DNA of 64,000 nt from Microbacterium sp. LWO13-1.2 (GTDB lineage: Bacteria > Actinomycetota > Actinomycetes > Actinomycetales > Microbacteriaceae). Shown here piece by piece: positions 50,216-59,656 of the stretch. Under the pieces are notes generated by a model. It searched no databases. It worked only from the letters and a program-made list of their open reading frames with translations, and was not told the DNA's origin. The position numbers were made by a program, and so were the translations under genes. Every line of letters begins with the position of its first letter. Position 1 is the stretch's first letter. The stretch is taken from positions 1,302,001 to 1,366,000 of the forward strand of contig NZ_CP151634.1 in NCBI RefSeq assembly GCF_038397725.1. Direction: 5' to 3'.

Positions 50216-50776
50216 GTGTCAGATGCCATGAACAATGCCGCCCGTTACCGCGCGCAGCGACAGGCCGGCGAGGATCCCACGTCGGAAGCCGAGGAAGAGC
50301 AGACGGCGTCCATGACGCTGAACGCCGAGAACAAGGCGGCCTTCATCGAGACGGCGATCCAGCTCGCGATCCGCCGAGGCGAGTTCGATGATCTCCCCGG
50401 CGCGGGCAAGCCGCTCGAGGGGCTCGGTACGCACCACGACCCGGACTGGTGGATCCGCCGCAAGATCGAGCGGGAGAATCTCACCGGTCTCGGCCCGCCG
50501 GCGATCCTGCTCCGCACCGAGGACCGCGAGTTGAACGATCAGCTCGACCTGCTCGGCCGTGAGTCCGACGTACGTGAAGTCCTGGAGGACTTCAACCGCC
50601 GGGTGATCGAGGCGCGGCGGCAGCTCCAGGGTGGACCGCCGGTCGTCACATCGCCCCGTGACGTGGAAGCCGAAGTCGTTTCCTGGGCCGCGCGCCGCGC
50701 GGCCAGACGTGCATCCGTCCCGGAACCCGCCCCACCCGCTCCTCGCCGCCGCTTCGGCATCCGTCGCCGTCGCTGA
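50216..50776 (+). CDS. DUF1992 (DnaJC28-conserved domain) protein
   Basis: This 186-residue protein contains the DUF1992 domain: AIQLAIRRGEFDDLPGAGKPL, DPDWWIRRKIERENL and a C-terminal basic region. The domain occurs in bacterial YhdN-like and eukaryotic DNAJC28 proteins, with unknown function. A GGAGGT ribosome site lies 4 nt before the GTG. A TATTCT hexamer at about 50179 could be the -10. The tail is Pro/Arg-rich (PAPPAPRRRFGIRRRR). Confidence 0.85.
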   Translation: MSDAMNNAARYRAQRQAGEDPTSEAEEEQTASMTLNAENKAAFIETAIQLAIRRGEFDDLPGAGKPLEGLGTHHDPDWWIRRKIERENLTGLGPPAILLRTEDRELNDQLDLLGRESDVREVLEDFNRRVIEARRQLQGGPPVVTSPRDVEAEVVSWAARRAARRASVPEPAPPAPRRRFGIRRRR

Positions 50777-50809
50777 CTGTTTCGAGCGCGGGCGCGTCGC
50801 GCGGTGAAA

Positions 50810-50856
50810 TGCGCTTCCCTCGGCCAGATTCTCGGAATTCGGCCGAGCGAAGCGCA
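50810..50856. terminator. Long interrupted stem-loop between DUF1992 and M13 peptidase genes
   Basis: TGCGCTT (50810-50816) pairs with AAGCGCA (50850-50856), TCGGCC (50820-50825) with GGCCGA (50841-50846) and ATTC with GAAT around TCG, separated by symmetric internal loops. It may end the DUF1992 transcript. Confidence 0.6.
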
Positions 50857-50928
50857 CATCTCCGAGCCAGGTGCTCGCCCGTACATCCGTCCGGCCGCGT
50901 GTCCGCCTCGGGCCATAGGCTGGGACGC

Positions 50929-52893
50929 ATGACAGATGTGCTCACCTCCGGCCTCGCCACTGAAGAGTTCAACGCCGACATCCGCCCCCAGGACGACCTG
51001 TACCGCTACGTCAACGGGGCGTGGCTGGATCGCACCGAGATTCCGGGGGACAAGGCCCGCTGGGGCTCGTTCCACCTTCTGGCCGAGCAGGCAGAGGCCG
51101 ACGTCCGCACGATCATCGAGGAGTCGCAGGGAGCCGAGCCCGGCACCCTGGCACGCAAGATCGGCGACCTGTTCGCCAGCTTCATGGACACCGGGCGCAT
51201 CGACGCGGCCGGCACCGCACCGCTCGCGGAGACGTTCGCCGAGATCGACGCCATCGACAGCATCCCGGCGTTCCTGCGCACCGTCGGCGCCTACGACCGA
51301 GACGGCCGCGCGCACCTGATCGGCCTGTACGTCGATGGCGACCCGGGCAACCCCGAGCGCTACATCCCCGTTCTCGTGCAGTCCGGCCTCTCGCTGCCCG
51401 ATGAGAGCTACTACCGCCTCGACACGTTCGAAGAGACCAGGGCCGCGTACCGCGCGCACCTGGAGCGCCTGCTCACGCTCGCCGGAGTCGCGGATGCCGT
51501 CACCGAGGCCGACCGCGCGATCGCCGTCGAAGCCGAACTCGCGACCCACCACTGGGACAACGTGCGCAGCCGCGATGCGGTCGAGACCTACAACCTGAAG
51601 ACGTGGGCCGAGATCCTCGATCTCGCCGGAGTCGACCTCGCGCCGTGGCGCGAGGCGGTCAGCCCCTCGAACCCCGATGCGTTCGATGAGGTCGTCGTCT
51701 CGCAGCCGAGCTTCTTCGAGGGCCTCGGCACGCTGTTGACCGCCGAGCGCCTCGACGCATGGAAGTCCTGGTTGCGCGCCCAGGTCGTGCACGCCGCCGC
51801 CCCTTACCTCACCGACGACATCGTGCAGGAGAACTTCTCGTTCTACGGCACCGAGCTCTCCGGAGTCCCGACGATCCGCGAGCGCTGGAAGCGCGGCGTC
51901 TCGTTCACCGAGGGTGCCCTGGGTGAGGCGATCGGCAAGGTCTACGTCGAGCGCCACTATCCGCCGACGGCGAAGGCAGCGATGGACGAGCTCGTCGCGA
52001 ACCTCATCGAGGCGTACCGGCAGAGCATCACCGACCTCGAGTGGATGAGCCCGGAGACGCGCGAGCGCGCGCTCGCCAAGCTCGATGCCTTCACCCCGAA
52101 GATCGGCCACCCCGATGTGTGGCGCGACTACTCGACGCTCGACATCGACCGCGCCGACCTGTTCGGCAACGTGCGTCGCGCCGCGATGTTCGAGCACGAC
52201 CGTCACGTCGACAAGGTGGGCAAGCCCATCGACCGCACCGAGTGGCACATGCCGCCGCAGATGGTCAACGCGTACTACAACCCGTCGATGAACGAGATCG
52301 TGTTCCCGGCGGCGATCCTGCAGTACCCGTTCTTCGACGCCGCGCGTGATGCGGCCGCGAACTACGGTGGCATCGGTGCCGTCATCGGCCACGAGATCGG
52401 CCACGGCTTCGATGATCAGGGCAGCCGCTACGACGGTGCCGGCAAGCTCGAGGACTGGTGGACGGACGCCGACCGCTCGGCATTCGAAGAGCGCACGAAG
52501 GCCCTCATCGCGCAGTACGACGCGCTCGTTCCGCTGGGTCTGGACGCCGAGCACCACGTCAACGGGGCGCTGACCATCGGTGAGAACATCGGCGACCTGG
52601 GTGGGCTCGGGATCGCCCTGAAGGCGTACGAGCTCTCCCTCGACGGGGGAGAAGCTCCGGTGATCGACGGGCTGACCGGTGTGCAGCGCCTGCTGCTGTC
52701 GTGGGCGCAGGTGTGGCAGCAGAAGAGCCGTGACGCCGAGACGCTGCGGTTGCTGACCATCGACCCGCACTCGCCGAACGAGTTCCGTTGCAACCAGATC
52801 GTGCGCAACATCGGCGCGTTCTACGAGGCCTTCGACGTGGCCGAGTCCGACGCGCTGTGGCTTCCGCAGAGCTCGCGTGTGACGATCTGGTGA
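50929..52893 (+). CDS. pepO: M13 family zinc metallopeptidase (PepO/neprilysin-like)
   Basis: This 654-residue peptidase has the N-terminal M13 domain (DLYRYVNGAWL) and the catalytic domain with NAYYNPSMNEIVFPAAILQ, HEIGH near residue 488 in IGHEIGHGFDDQGSRYD, and the third zinc ligand in ENIGDLGG near 552. The end APSPHEFR-like DPHSPNEFRCN and the final W are typical. No signal peptide is present, so it is probably cytosolic and degrades small peptides. ATG follows TAGGCT (50916-50921) by 7 nt. Confidence 0.95.
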   Translation: MTDVLTSGLATEEFNADIRPQDDLYRYVNGAWLDRTEIPGDKARWGSFHLLAEQAEADVRTIIEESQGAEPGTLARKIGDLFASFMDTGRIDAAGTAPLAETFAEIDAIDSIPAFLRTVGAYDRDGRAHLIGLYVDGDPGNPERYIPVLVQSGLSLPDESYYRLDTFEETRAAYRAHLERLLTLAGVADAVTEADRAIAVEAELATHHWDNVRSRDAVETYNLKTWAEILDLAGVDLAPWREAVSPSNPDAFDEVVVSQPSFFEGLGTLLTAERLDAWKSWLRAQVVHAAAPYLTDDIVQENFSFYGTELSGVPTIRERWKRGVSFTEGALGEAIGKVYVERHYPPTAKAAMDELVANLIEAYRQSITDLEWMSPETRERALAKLDAFTPKIGHPDVWRDYSTLDIDRADLFGNVRRAAMFEHDRHVDKVGKPIDRTEWHMPPQMVNAYYNPSMNEIVFPAAILQYPFFDAARDAAANYGGIGAVIGHEIGHGFDDQGSRYDGAGKLEDWWTDADRSAFEERTKALIAQYDALVPLGLDAEHHVNGALTIGENIGDLGGLGIALKAYELSLDGGEAPVIDGLTGVQRLLLSWAQVWQQKSRDAETLRLLTIDPHSPNEFRCNQIVRNIGAFYEAFDVAESDALWLPQSSRVTIW

Positions 52894-53006
52894 CCATCTC
52901 CTGAGTTCGTGAAGGTTCCTCACCCGGTGGGGGTTACGATAGCCGTGCCGCCGGGGGATGAGCCCCGCGGTATCCCGCTATCCACCCCCCTCGGTAAGGA
53001 TCACGC

Positions 53007-53921
53007 GTGGGCACTCCCCCCGAGCCTTCGCACGCCATGCTGCGCCGTTCCCAGCGGACCAGCAGGCGTCTGCCGCGTCGTGCCGCCATCGGCCGCCGGT
53101 CGTTCACATCGACGCTGCGTGCGCTCGAGATGCTGGCGGATGCCGGCGCCCAGGTCTCCGTCCACGTCGTCGATCTCGACAGCGGCGATCCGGTCCTCTC
53201 CGGTGACGACCACGTCACGATGCCGATCGCCGGTCTGGGCGTGGTGCCGCTGCTGATCGAGGTCGCGGCGGGCTTCGAGAGCGGGTCGCTGGATCCCCTC
53301 GAGATCATCGAGCGGAACTCGGTCGATCCGGTGTCCTCGTCCGGGTTGTGGCGTCATCTGCGTGCACCGGCGCTGCCGCTCTCCGATCTGGCTGTTCTCG
53401 CGGCGACCGCCGGCGACCCGATCGCCGTGAACGCGCTGTTGCAACGCGTCGGTCACGAACGAGTGCGTGAGCGCAGTGATGCCCTCGGGCTCGTCAGCAC
53501 GGCGCTGCTCGACCGCTTCCGCGACAAACGCGGCCCCGACGACGCCCCGCAGGTGGCGGTGGGTTCGGCGCGGGAGATCTCCGGCCTGTTCTCCGCCCTG
53601 GTCAACTCGGCAGTCGTCGACGCGGCGGTCAGCGCACAGGTGTCGGAATGGCTGAGCCTGAATCAGGATCTCAGTCTCGTCGCGGCATCCACGGGCCTTG
53701 ATCCGTTCGCCCATGATCACGACGCGCACGGCCTGTTGTTCATCAACAAGACCGGGCGTGACCGCGGGGTACGGGCGGAATCGGGTGTGCTCGCGGGCCC
53801 CCGCTCCGGCGTCGCCTACACGCTGATCGTCTGCTTCGACGATCTCTCGATCACGCACCGCCTGCGCGCCCACGACGCGTTCCGAGTGCTCGGTGTCGAG
53901 CTCATGGAGTACACGCACTGA
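53007..53921 (+). CDS. Class A beta-lactamase-like protein without catalytic SxxK and SDN (pseudoenzyme)
   Basis: The 304-residue sequence follows the beta-lactamase/serine hydrolase fold: strands VSVHVVDLDSG, the segment VTMPIAGLGVVPLLIEVA where active enzymes have a SxxK motif, ATAGDPIAVNALLQRVG where they have SDN, and NKTGRDRGVRAESGVL, which keeps the KTG motif. Serine and lysine of the first motif are replaced by Gly and Val. The N-terminus is basic without a clear signal peptide. GTG follows AAGGAT. It is unlikely to hydrolyse beta-lactams. Confidence 0.78.
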   Translation: MGTPPEPSHAMLRRSQRTSRRLPRRAAIGRRSFTSTLRALEMLADAGAQVSVHVVDLDSGDPVLSGDDHVTMPIAGLGVVPLLIEVAAGFESGSLDPLEIIERNSVDPVSSSGLWRHLRAPALPLSDLAVLAATAGDPIAVNALLQRVGHERVRERSDALGLVSTALLDRFRDKRGPDDAPQVAVGSAREISGLFSALVNSAVVDAAVSAQVSEWLSLNQDLSLVAASTGLDPFAHDHDAHGLLFINKTGRDRGVRAESGVLAGPRSGVAYTLIVCFDDLSITHRLRAHDAFRVLGVELMEYTH

Positions 53922-53954
53922 GATCCGCTCGCGTGCCCCGATTAGGCTCGTGAG

Positions 53955-54356
53955 ATGACCCGCGCAGACTGGACCCCGCACCGCCGTGATGACGGCGAAC
54001 TGCTCGGGTGGATCCATCCGAAGGGCGACGACTGGGCGGCGGTCGACGTGCTCGGGCGCCCGGCTTCGGCGGCGACCGAGTGGCTGGATGCCGAGGCGGC
54101 GCTCGAGGAGCACGGCATCGCATGGCTCGCCGACGCCTGGATGCTGGAGGGGGAGAGCGAGCGTCCGTTGCGCGTGCGCATCGTCGAGGTGACACCCGAC
54201 GACGACGGTGCGCCCGGGCGCATCGTGGTGAAGGTCGACGACTTCGGCGATGTCACACGGCCGCCCACGCAGCAGTTCGTGCTGCCGTGGCCGATTCCGG
54301 ATCGGCTGCGCCCGCCACGTGACGGCGATCCGGACGCGTTCACGATCTCGCGTTGA
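53955..54356 (+). CDS. Conserved protein of unknown function (133 aa)
   Basis: This soluble 133-residue protein has a repeated short-strand pattern (GELLGWIHPKGDDWAAVDVLGR, WMLEGESERPLRVRIVEV, RIVVKVDDFG, QFVLPWPIP). No domain is recognised. ATG follows TAGGCT (53943-53948) by 6 nt, which supports it as an expressed leaderless gene. It is convergent with the POT transporter gene. Confidence 0.75.
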   Translation: MTRADWTPHRRDDGELLGWIHPKGDDWAAVDVLGRPASAATEWLDAEAALEEHGIAWLADAWMLEGESERPLRVRIVEVTPDDDGAPGRIVVKVDDFGDVTRPPTQQFVLPWPIPDRLRPPRDGDPDAFTISR

Positions 54357-54365
54357 CGGCGAGTC

Positions 54366-55835
54366 TCAGCGCACGCCCTTCATGAGCGCGAGCACGGGTT
54401 TCACCGACACGAGAAGTCCCGCGCCGACGACGATCGCGATGCCGCCGAGGATCGAGAAGTACGGCACCTCGTTCTTCGGGTCGTAGAACTGCACGAGCCA
54501 CCCCGAGATCGCGGTGCCGAGTGCGATCGACAGGAAGAACAGGGCGACCATCTGCGTGCGGAACGCTGCCGGTGCGAGCTTGGTCGCCACGGAGAGGCCG
54601 ACCGGCGAGATCAGCAGCTCGGCGATCGTGAAGACCAACAGGATGCCGACGATGGCGAGCAGCGGCGTCGAGTTCGCACCGCCTCCGGCGAACGGCAGGA
54701 ACAGCAGGAACGCCGCACCCATGATGATCGTGCCGAGGGCGAACTTCACCGGTGTCGCGGGCTGACGCGTGCCGAGACGTGTCCAGATCGCGGCGAAGAC
54801 GCCGGAGAGCACGATGATGAAAACCGGGTTGATCGACTGCACCCACGAGACCGGCATCTCCCAGCCGAACAGGTTCCGGTCGAGCTGCTTGTCGGAGTAG
54901 ACGGTGAGCACCGTGAACTGCTGCTGGTACAGCGACCAGAAGGCCACGCTCGTGACGAACAGCGGCAGGAACGCCCAGACCCGCGAGCGTTCGGTCGCAT
55001 CGATGCGCCGGCTGCTGAGGATCACCGCGAAGTAGGCGATGGTGGCCGCCAGGGTGCCGAGGATCACGATGGTCGCGAGGTTGTCGGCGCGGATCACGCC
55101 CAGCAGCACCAGGAGGACGATCAGCGCGATCCCGGCTACGGCGATGATCGCGATGAGCGGGTAGCGCGCGGCGGGAAGCGGGTTCGGCACCTGCCTCGCC
55201 GCCTCCGGCAGTGCCTTCCTGCCGAAGGAGTACTGCACGAGCCCCAGGGTCATCCCGATCGCGGCGAGCCCGAAGCCGAAGTGGAAGCCGAGCGAGGACT
55301 GCAGAAGTCCAGTGAGGATCGGACCCATGAAGGCACCGAGGTTGATGCCGAGGTAGAACAGCGAGAAGCCGGCATCGCGACGCGTATCCTCCGGGCCGTA
55401 CAGGCTCCCCACGACCGAGGTCGCGTTCGCCTTGAGCCCTCCGGAGCCGAGGGCGACGAGGACGAGTCCGACGCCGACCCCGATGAATCCGGGAAGAACG
55501 GCGAGAGCGATGTGCCCGGCGACGATGACGATCGCGCTGAGGAACAGAACGCGCTCGGAGCCGAGAAGGCGGTCTGCGACCCATGCGCCGAGGATGGTCG
55601 ACAGGTACACCGAACCCCCGTAGGCGCCGACGATGCCGCCGGCCACCGCCTCCGGCAGCCCGAGTCCGCCCTGGGTGACGGAGAAGTACAGGTAGATGAG
55701 CAGGATCCCCTGCATGCCGTAGAAGCTGAACCGCTCCCACATCTCGACCCCGAACACGTGCACCAGGGCCCAGGGCTGACCGAAGAAGCGGGTGTCTTCC
55801 GAGGTCTGCGGCGACCCGGCTTTCGATGAAGGCAT
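54366..55835 (-). CDS. POT family proton-coupled di/tripeptide transporter
   Basis: This 489-residue permease of the PTR2/POT family has 12-14 membrane segments. Signatures are WERFSFYGMQGILLIYL at the start (the ExxER-like motif is replaced by EMWERFSFYGMQ), GSGGLKANATSVVGSLY, DAGFSLFYLGINLGAFMGP and TIAELLISPVGLS. It imports di- and tripeptides with protons. ATG at 55835 follows TACGGT (55842-55847) by 6 nt. Confidence 0.93.
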   Translation of the reverse strand: MPSSKAGSPQTSEDTRFFGQPWALVHVFGVEMWERFSFYGMQGILLIYLYFSVTQGGLGLPEAVAGGIVGAYGGSVYLSTILGAWVADRLLGSERVLFLSAIVIVAGHIALAVLPGFIGVGVGLVLVALGSGGLKANATSVVGSLYGPEDTRRDAGFSLFYLGINLGAFMGPILTGLLQSSLGFHFGFGLAAIGMTLGLVQYSFGRKALPEAARQVPNPLPAARYPLIAIIAVAGIALIVLLVLLGVIRADNLATIVILGTLAATIAYFAVILSSRRIDATERSRVWAFLPLFVTSVAFWSLYQQQFTVLTVYSDKQLDRNLFGWEMPVSWVQSINPVFIIVLSGVFAAIWTRLGTRQPATPVKFALGTIIMGAAFLLFLPFAGGGANSTPLLAIVGILLVFTIAELLISPVGLSVATKLAPAAFRTQMVALFFLSIALGTAISGWLVQFYDPKNEVPYFSILGGIAIVVGAGLLVSVKPVLALMKGVR

Positions 55836-55871
55836 GCCACCACCGTACGCCCGCTCGGATAGCCTGGGTGG

Positions 55872-56561
55872 GTGCGAACCATCCGCGATCTCGACACCGT
55901 TGAACTCATCATCGACGCCCAAGGGCTGCTGGATTCCATCCGGGGCCGGGAGCGCGTCATCGACGCCGGCACGCTGCGGGCGCTGCAGCAGTCCGGCAAC
56001 TATGTCGTCGGACTGTTCGACGGTGACGGTGATGATGCGCGCATGGTCGGTGCATCGATCGCGTTCTTCGGCGAACCGGGCAACCGCGCGATGCACTCGC
56101 ACATCACGGCCCTGCTGCCGGAATACCGCGGCCGAGGCTGGGGGCGCGAGCTCAAGGAGCACCAGCGCCAGTGGGCCTTCTCGCGCGACGTCGGCCGCAT
56201 CACCTGGACGTTCGATCCGCTCGTCGCGCGCAACGCGCACTTCTTCCTGACGGTGCTCGGCGCCCGCGTCACCGGCTACGCCGTGAACCGCTACGGCATC
56301 TTCGGTGGCGGTGATGCCGGAGACGAGAGCGACCGGCTCGACGTCGCGTGGGGGCTGGCGGACATCGCGAAGCCGCCGGCGCCCGACAGCGTCGTCGCCA
56401 CACTGGAGATCCCCGCAGACGTCGAATCCATGCGTGCCACCGACCCGGATGCCGCCCACGAGTGGCGGCTGCGGCTGCGCTCCGAGATGGAGGAGCTGCT
56501 CGGCCGTGGCCTGCGCATCGCCGGATTCGACGTCGAGCGCGGTTACCTGTTCACAGAGTGA
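55872..56561 (+). CDS. GNAT-fold predicted acetyltransferase (COG3375-like)
   Basis: This 229-residue protein has an acetyltransferase core with [20 protein letters not shown], the pantetheine-binding region [22 protein letters not shown] and [21 protein letters not shown]. The C-terminal domain is longer than in simple GNATs. GTG follows TAGCCT (55860-55865) by 6 nt. Substrate unknown. Confidence 0.85.
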   Translation: MRTIRDLDTVELIIDAQGLLDSIRGRERVIDAGTLRALQQSGNYVVGLFDGDGDDARMVGASIAFFGEPGNRAMHSHITALLPEYRGRGWGRELKEHQRQWAFSRDVGRITWTFDPLVARNAHFFLTVLGARVTGYAVNRYGIFGGGDAGDESDRLDVAWGLADIAKPPAPDSVVATLEIPADVESMRATDPDAAHEWRLRLRSEMEELLGRGLRIAGFDVERGYLFTE

Positions 56562-56601
56562 GGGCGTTGCGTTTCCGCTGTCGCGGATAGAATCGGGGAT
56601 G

Positions 56602-56615
56602 CCCGTGATCACGGG
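56602..56615 (+). promoter_or_regulatory. Palindrome at the 5' end of the glyS leader
   Basis: CCCGTGATCACGGG is a perfect 14-bp palindrome that starts about 8 bp after a TAGAAT hexamer (56588-56593). It would sit at the very 5' end of the 50-nt glyS leader. It could stabilise the mRNA or bind a regulator. Confidence 0.4.
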
Positions 56616-56649
56616 TATTTCCCCGCAGCATCCGACCATTGGAGCCACC

Positions 56650-58035
56650 ATGGCCGAACAGTCCCGCCTCGACAAGGTCATCGCCCTCGCCCGCCACCGC
56701 GGGTTCGTGTTCCAAGCGGGTGAGATCTACGGCGGTTCGCGTTCAGCCTGGGACTACGGCCCCCTCGGCACCGAGCTCAAGGAGAACATCCGCCGGCAGT
56801 GGTGGCAGTCCTTCGTCCGCGGTCGCGGTGACATGGTCGGCCTCGACTCCTCGATCATCCTCCCCAAGCGCGTGTGGGAGGCATCCGGTCACGTCGCGAC
56901 CTTCACCGACCCGCTCGTGGAGTGCCTCAGCTGCCACAAACGCTTCCGCGCCGACAACCTCATCGAGGACTTCGAGGCACGCAAGGGCCGCAAGGCCGAG
57001 AACGGCCTCGCCGACATCCCCTGCCCGAACTGCGGCAACAAGGGGCAGTACACCGAGCCGAAGGCGTTCTCCGGCCTGGTGAAGACCTACCTCGGCGTCG
57101 TCGACGACGAATCGGGCCTGTACTTCCTGCGCCCCGAGACGGCGCAGGGCATCTTCGTGAACTTCGCCAACGTGCTCACCGCGAGCCGCAAGAAGCCGCC
57201 GTTCGGCATCGGCCAGGTCGGCAAGGCCTTCCGCAACGAGATCACCCCCGGCAACTTCATCTTCCGCACCCGCGAGTTCGAGCAGATGGAGATCGAGTAC
57301 TTCACCCCGCCCGCCGAGGCGCAGGAGTGGTTCGAGCACTGGGTCGAGGTCTGCTGGGCGTGGTTCATCGATCTCGGCATCAACCCCGAGAACATGCGCC
57401 AGTTCGACGTCCCCGAGCACGAGCGGGCGCACTACTCTGCCGGCACGATCGACTTCGAATACCGCTTCGGCTTCCCCGGCAAGGAGTGGGGCGAGCTGAT
57501 GGGCGTCGCCAACCGCACCGACTACGACCTCTCCAGCCACGCCGAGGCGTCCGGCCAGAGCCTGTCGTACTTCGATCAGGCATCCGGCGAGCGTTACACG
57601 CCGTACGTGATCGAGCCGTCGTTCGGCCTCACCCGCTCGATGATGGCGTTCCTCGTCGACGCCTACCGCGAGGAAGAGGTGCCGAACGCCAAGGGCGGCA
57701 CCGATATCCGCACGGTGCTCAAGCTCGACCCGCGGATCGCGCCGGTGAAGGTCGCCGTGCTTCCGCTGTCGCGCAACGAGAAGCTGTCACCGCTGGCCCG
57801 CGAGGTCGCCGACGGACTCCGTGGCCGCTGGGCGATCGACTTCGATGACGCGGGTGCCATCGGACGCCGTTACCGTCGTCAGGATGAGATCGGCACGCCG
57901 TTCTGCGTCACGGTCGACTTCGACTCGCTCGATGACCGGGCCGTCACCGTGCGCGACCGCGACACGATGGCGCAGGAGCGCATCTCGATCGACGACCTGC
58001 ACGAGTACCTCGCGGAACGCCTCAAGGGCGCCTGA
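56650..58035 (+). CDS. glyS: Glycyl-tRNA synthetase (class II, alpha2 type)
   Basis: This enzyme charges tRNA-Gly with glycine. The 461-residue protein has class II motifs: [17 protein letters not shown], the zinc-binding insertion with CLSCHKRF and [17 protein letters not shown] (motif 1), [23 protein letters not shown] (motif 2, in pieces), [15 protein letters not shown] (motif 3) and the anticodon-binding domain with [12 protein letters not shown]. The ATG has GGAG upstream. A GC hairpin (58026-58045) overlaps the stop codon and serves as terminator. Confidence 0.97.
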   Translation: MAEQSRLDKVIALARHRGFVFQAGEIYGGSRSAWDYGPLGTELKENIRRQWWQSFVRGRGDMVGLDSSIILPKRVWEASGHVATFTDPLVECLSCHKRFRADNLIEDFEARKGRKAENGLADIPCPNCGNKGQYTEPKAFSGLVKTYLGVVDDESGLYFLRPETAQGIFVNFANVLTASRKKPPFGIGQVGKAFRNEITPGNFIFRTREFEQMEIEYFTPPAEAQEWFEHWVEVCWAWFIDLGINPENMRQFDVPEHERAHYSAGTIDFEYRFGFPGKEWGELMGVANRTDYDLSSHAEASGQSLSYFDQASGERYTPYVIEPSFGLTRSMMAFLVDAYREEEVPNAKGGTDIRTVLKLDPRIAPVKVAVLPLSRNEKLSPLAREVADGLRGRWAIDFDDAGAIGRRYRRQDEIGTPFCVTVDFDSLDDRAVTVRDRDTMAQERISIDDLHEYLAERLKGA

Positions 58036-58045
58036 ACGGGCGCCC
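58026..58045. terminator. Terminator overlapping glyS stop codon
   Basis: GGGCGCC and GGCGCCC form 7-bp arms around TGAACG, with the glyS TGA inside the loop. It lies between convergent genes. Confidence 0.55.
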
Positions 58046-58052
58046 GCGCCGG

Positions 58053-59624
58053 TCAGGGCGAGGGAGCAGGGCTCGGCGAGGCGGATGCCGCGCCCGGCGC
58101 AGTCGCTGCGACGGCGTCGGCGATGAGCGCCTGCACCTGGGCGTCGTCGTCCAGCATCCCCGCCGACGGTGAGACGGTCTCGAAGATCTTGTCCGCATAT
58201 TCGTCGGAGAGGTCGGCGAGAGCGTCGTACTGATCGTCCTCGTCCGGATTGGCTTCGAGGGCGTCGGCGACGTCTTCGTTCGCCTCGGCGAGGAGCGCGA
58301 GCAGTGCATCGAAGTCTGCGGCGACCTCGGGGAGCAGCGGGTAGGTGCGAATGCGCTCGCCGTAGGCGACGATCTCCTTCAGCAGCGCGAGCGTCCGTTC
58401 GTTCTCGGCGGCGTCGAACCCCGGTTCGAACGCACCGGTGTACTCCTCGACGACCAGCAGCATCCGGGTCGCTCCGGGGCGGAAGTCCTCGCCTTCGCCC
58501 TCCTCGATGCTGCGGTTGAACTCCTCGAGCACGGCGGAGCGCGCCTGTGCGTACGCGGCATCCGGTGTGCTCTCGAGTTCGCGGATGCGCCACAGCAGCC
58601 AGAGTCGATCAGCGGTGCGCTCCTGGGTTTCGGCGGGGTCGCCCCAGGGGAGGTACCCGTCGATCAGTGCCTGCCGGTACGGATCGCCGATTGATGCGAG
58701 ATCCGGGGGAGCGCTCGGGGCCGGCGAGGCCTTCGTCGCATCGGCCAGGGTGGCGGACAGGTCGGCGACCTGCGCGGCGAATGCCGGGCGGAGCGAGGAC
58801 GCGTACTGAAGTGGAGCCTCGAAGACCGAGTTCAGATTGCCGTAGTTCCAGTACGAGTTGTACGGGTCTCCGATCGCCTTCCACGATTCGAGTTCCTCGA
58901 CAGCATCCTTCTGGAACGCCTCCTCCTCGTGCAGCCAATCGAGGATGAACGCGCCGACGGATACTCCGAGCGCGGACTCGGGGATGATCTTGGTCTCCTC
59001 GTCGCCCAGAGCCACACCTTCGAGGGCCGTGACCGCGACGCCGAGGAGGTCGAGCCGTTCCTCGGCGAACGCCGCGCCAGCCGTTCTGTTGATCTCGTAG
59101 TACTTCGCCGGGTCGTCTGACACGTAGTCCAGGGAGTCCGTCGACGCGTTGACCCGGTCGGCAGCGGGCCCGCCGAGGGTGTTGTAGTAGAGGTCGGCCA
59201 GCGGCCAGTAGCTGTGGAAAGAAGCGAGGCGCAGCGTCAGGAGCGACTCCGGCTCCAAACCGGCGAGCTCCTCGACGATCACCCCCACCTGCTCCTCGAC
59301 GGCTGCGGCGGCGAGATATGTCGGCGTGTTCTCCACGGCCCCTTTGTCGAACTCTTTCAGCGCGGGTGCGTTCTTCAGGGCTTCGCCGATCCCGACCTCC
59401 GCAAACGGAAGTTCCTCCACTCCGTCGGGCAGGGCGGCCCACTCTTCGCTGGTGCCGGTCCTGGCCTTCGCCGTAGCCGCCGTGAGCTCTTCCGCCCACG
59501 CGGTGAGCTCTTCGCTGTACTCCGCCGCCGCTTTCACCGCTTCCTGGTTCGGCCCGCTGGTGCAGCCGGTCAGCAGCCCCACCGCCAGTGCCACGACCGC
59601 AGCGGACGTCATCATCCTGCGCAT
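58053..59624 (-). CDS. Large lipoprotein of unknown function (523 aa)
   Basis: The signal peptide ends in a lipobox LLTGC (cysteine near residue 21). The mature 500 residues are acidic, Ala/Glu-rich and predicted mostly helical. Aromatic stretches (SFHSYWPLADLYYNTLGG, DPYNSYWNYGN) lie in the middle and a Ala/Pro/Ser tail (SASPSPAPSP) ends the protein. No family is recognised. GGGGGAGG precedes the ATG. It is downstream of the WYL regulator gene, which might control it. Confidence 0.8.
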   Translation of the reverse strand: MRRMMTSAAVVALAVGLLTGCTSGPNQEAVKAAAEYSEELTAWAEELTAATAKARTGTSEEWAALPDGVEELPFAEVGIGEALKNAPALKEFDKGAVENTPTYLAAAAVEEQVGVIVEELAGLEPESLLTLRLASFHSYWPLADLYYNTLGGPAADRVNASTDSLDYVSDDPAKYYEINRTAGAAFAEERLDLLGVAVTALEGVALGDEETKIIPESALGVSVGAFILDWLHEEEAFQKDAVEELESWKAIGDPYNSYWNYGNLNSVFEAPLQYASSLRPAFAAQVADLSATLADATKASPAPSAPPDLASIGDPYRQALIDGYLPWGDPAETQERTADRLWLLWRIRELESTPDAAYAQARSAVLEEFNRSIEEGEGEDFRPGATRMLLVVEEYTGAFEPGFDAAENERTLALLKEIVAYGERIRTYPLLPEVAADFDALLALLAEANEDVADALEANPDEDDQYDALADLSDEYADKIFETVSPSAGMLDDDAQVQALIADAVAATAPGAASASPSPAPSP

Positions 59625-59656
59625 CTCGGCCTCCCCCGGTATCGCCTAACGAAATA

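Noticed and set aside
50539..52923. Minus-strand open frame of 794 codons over the M13 peptidase gene
   Set aside because: Antisense shadow of an unambiguous peptidase with HEIGH motif.
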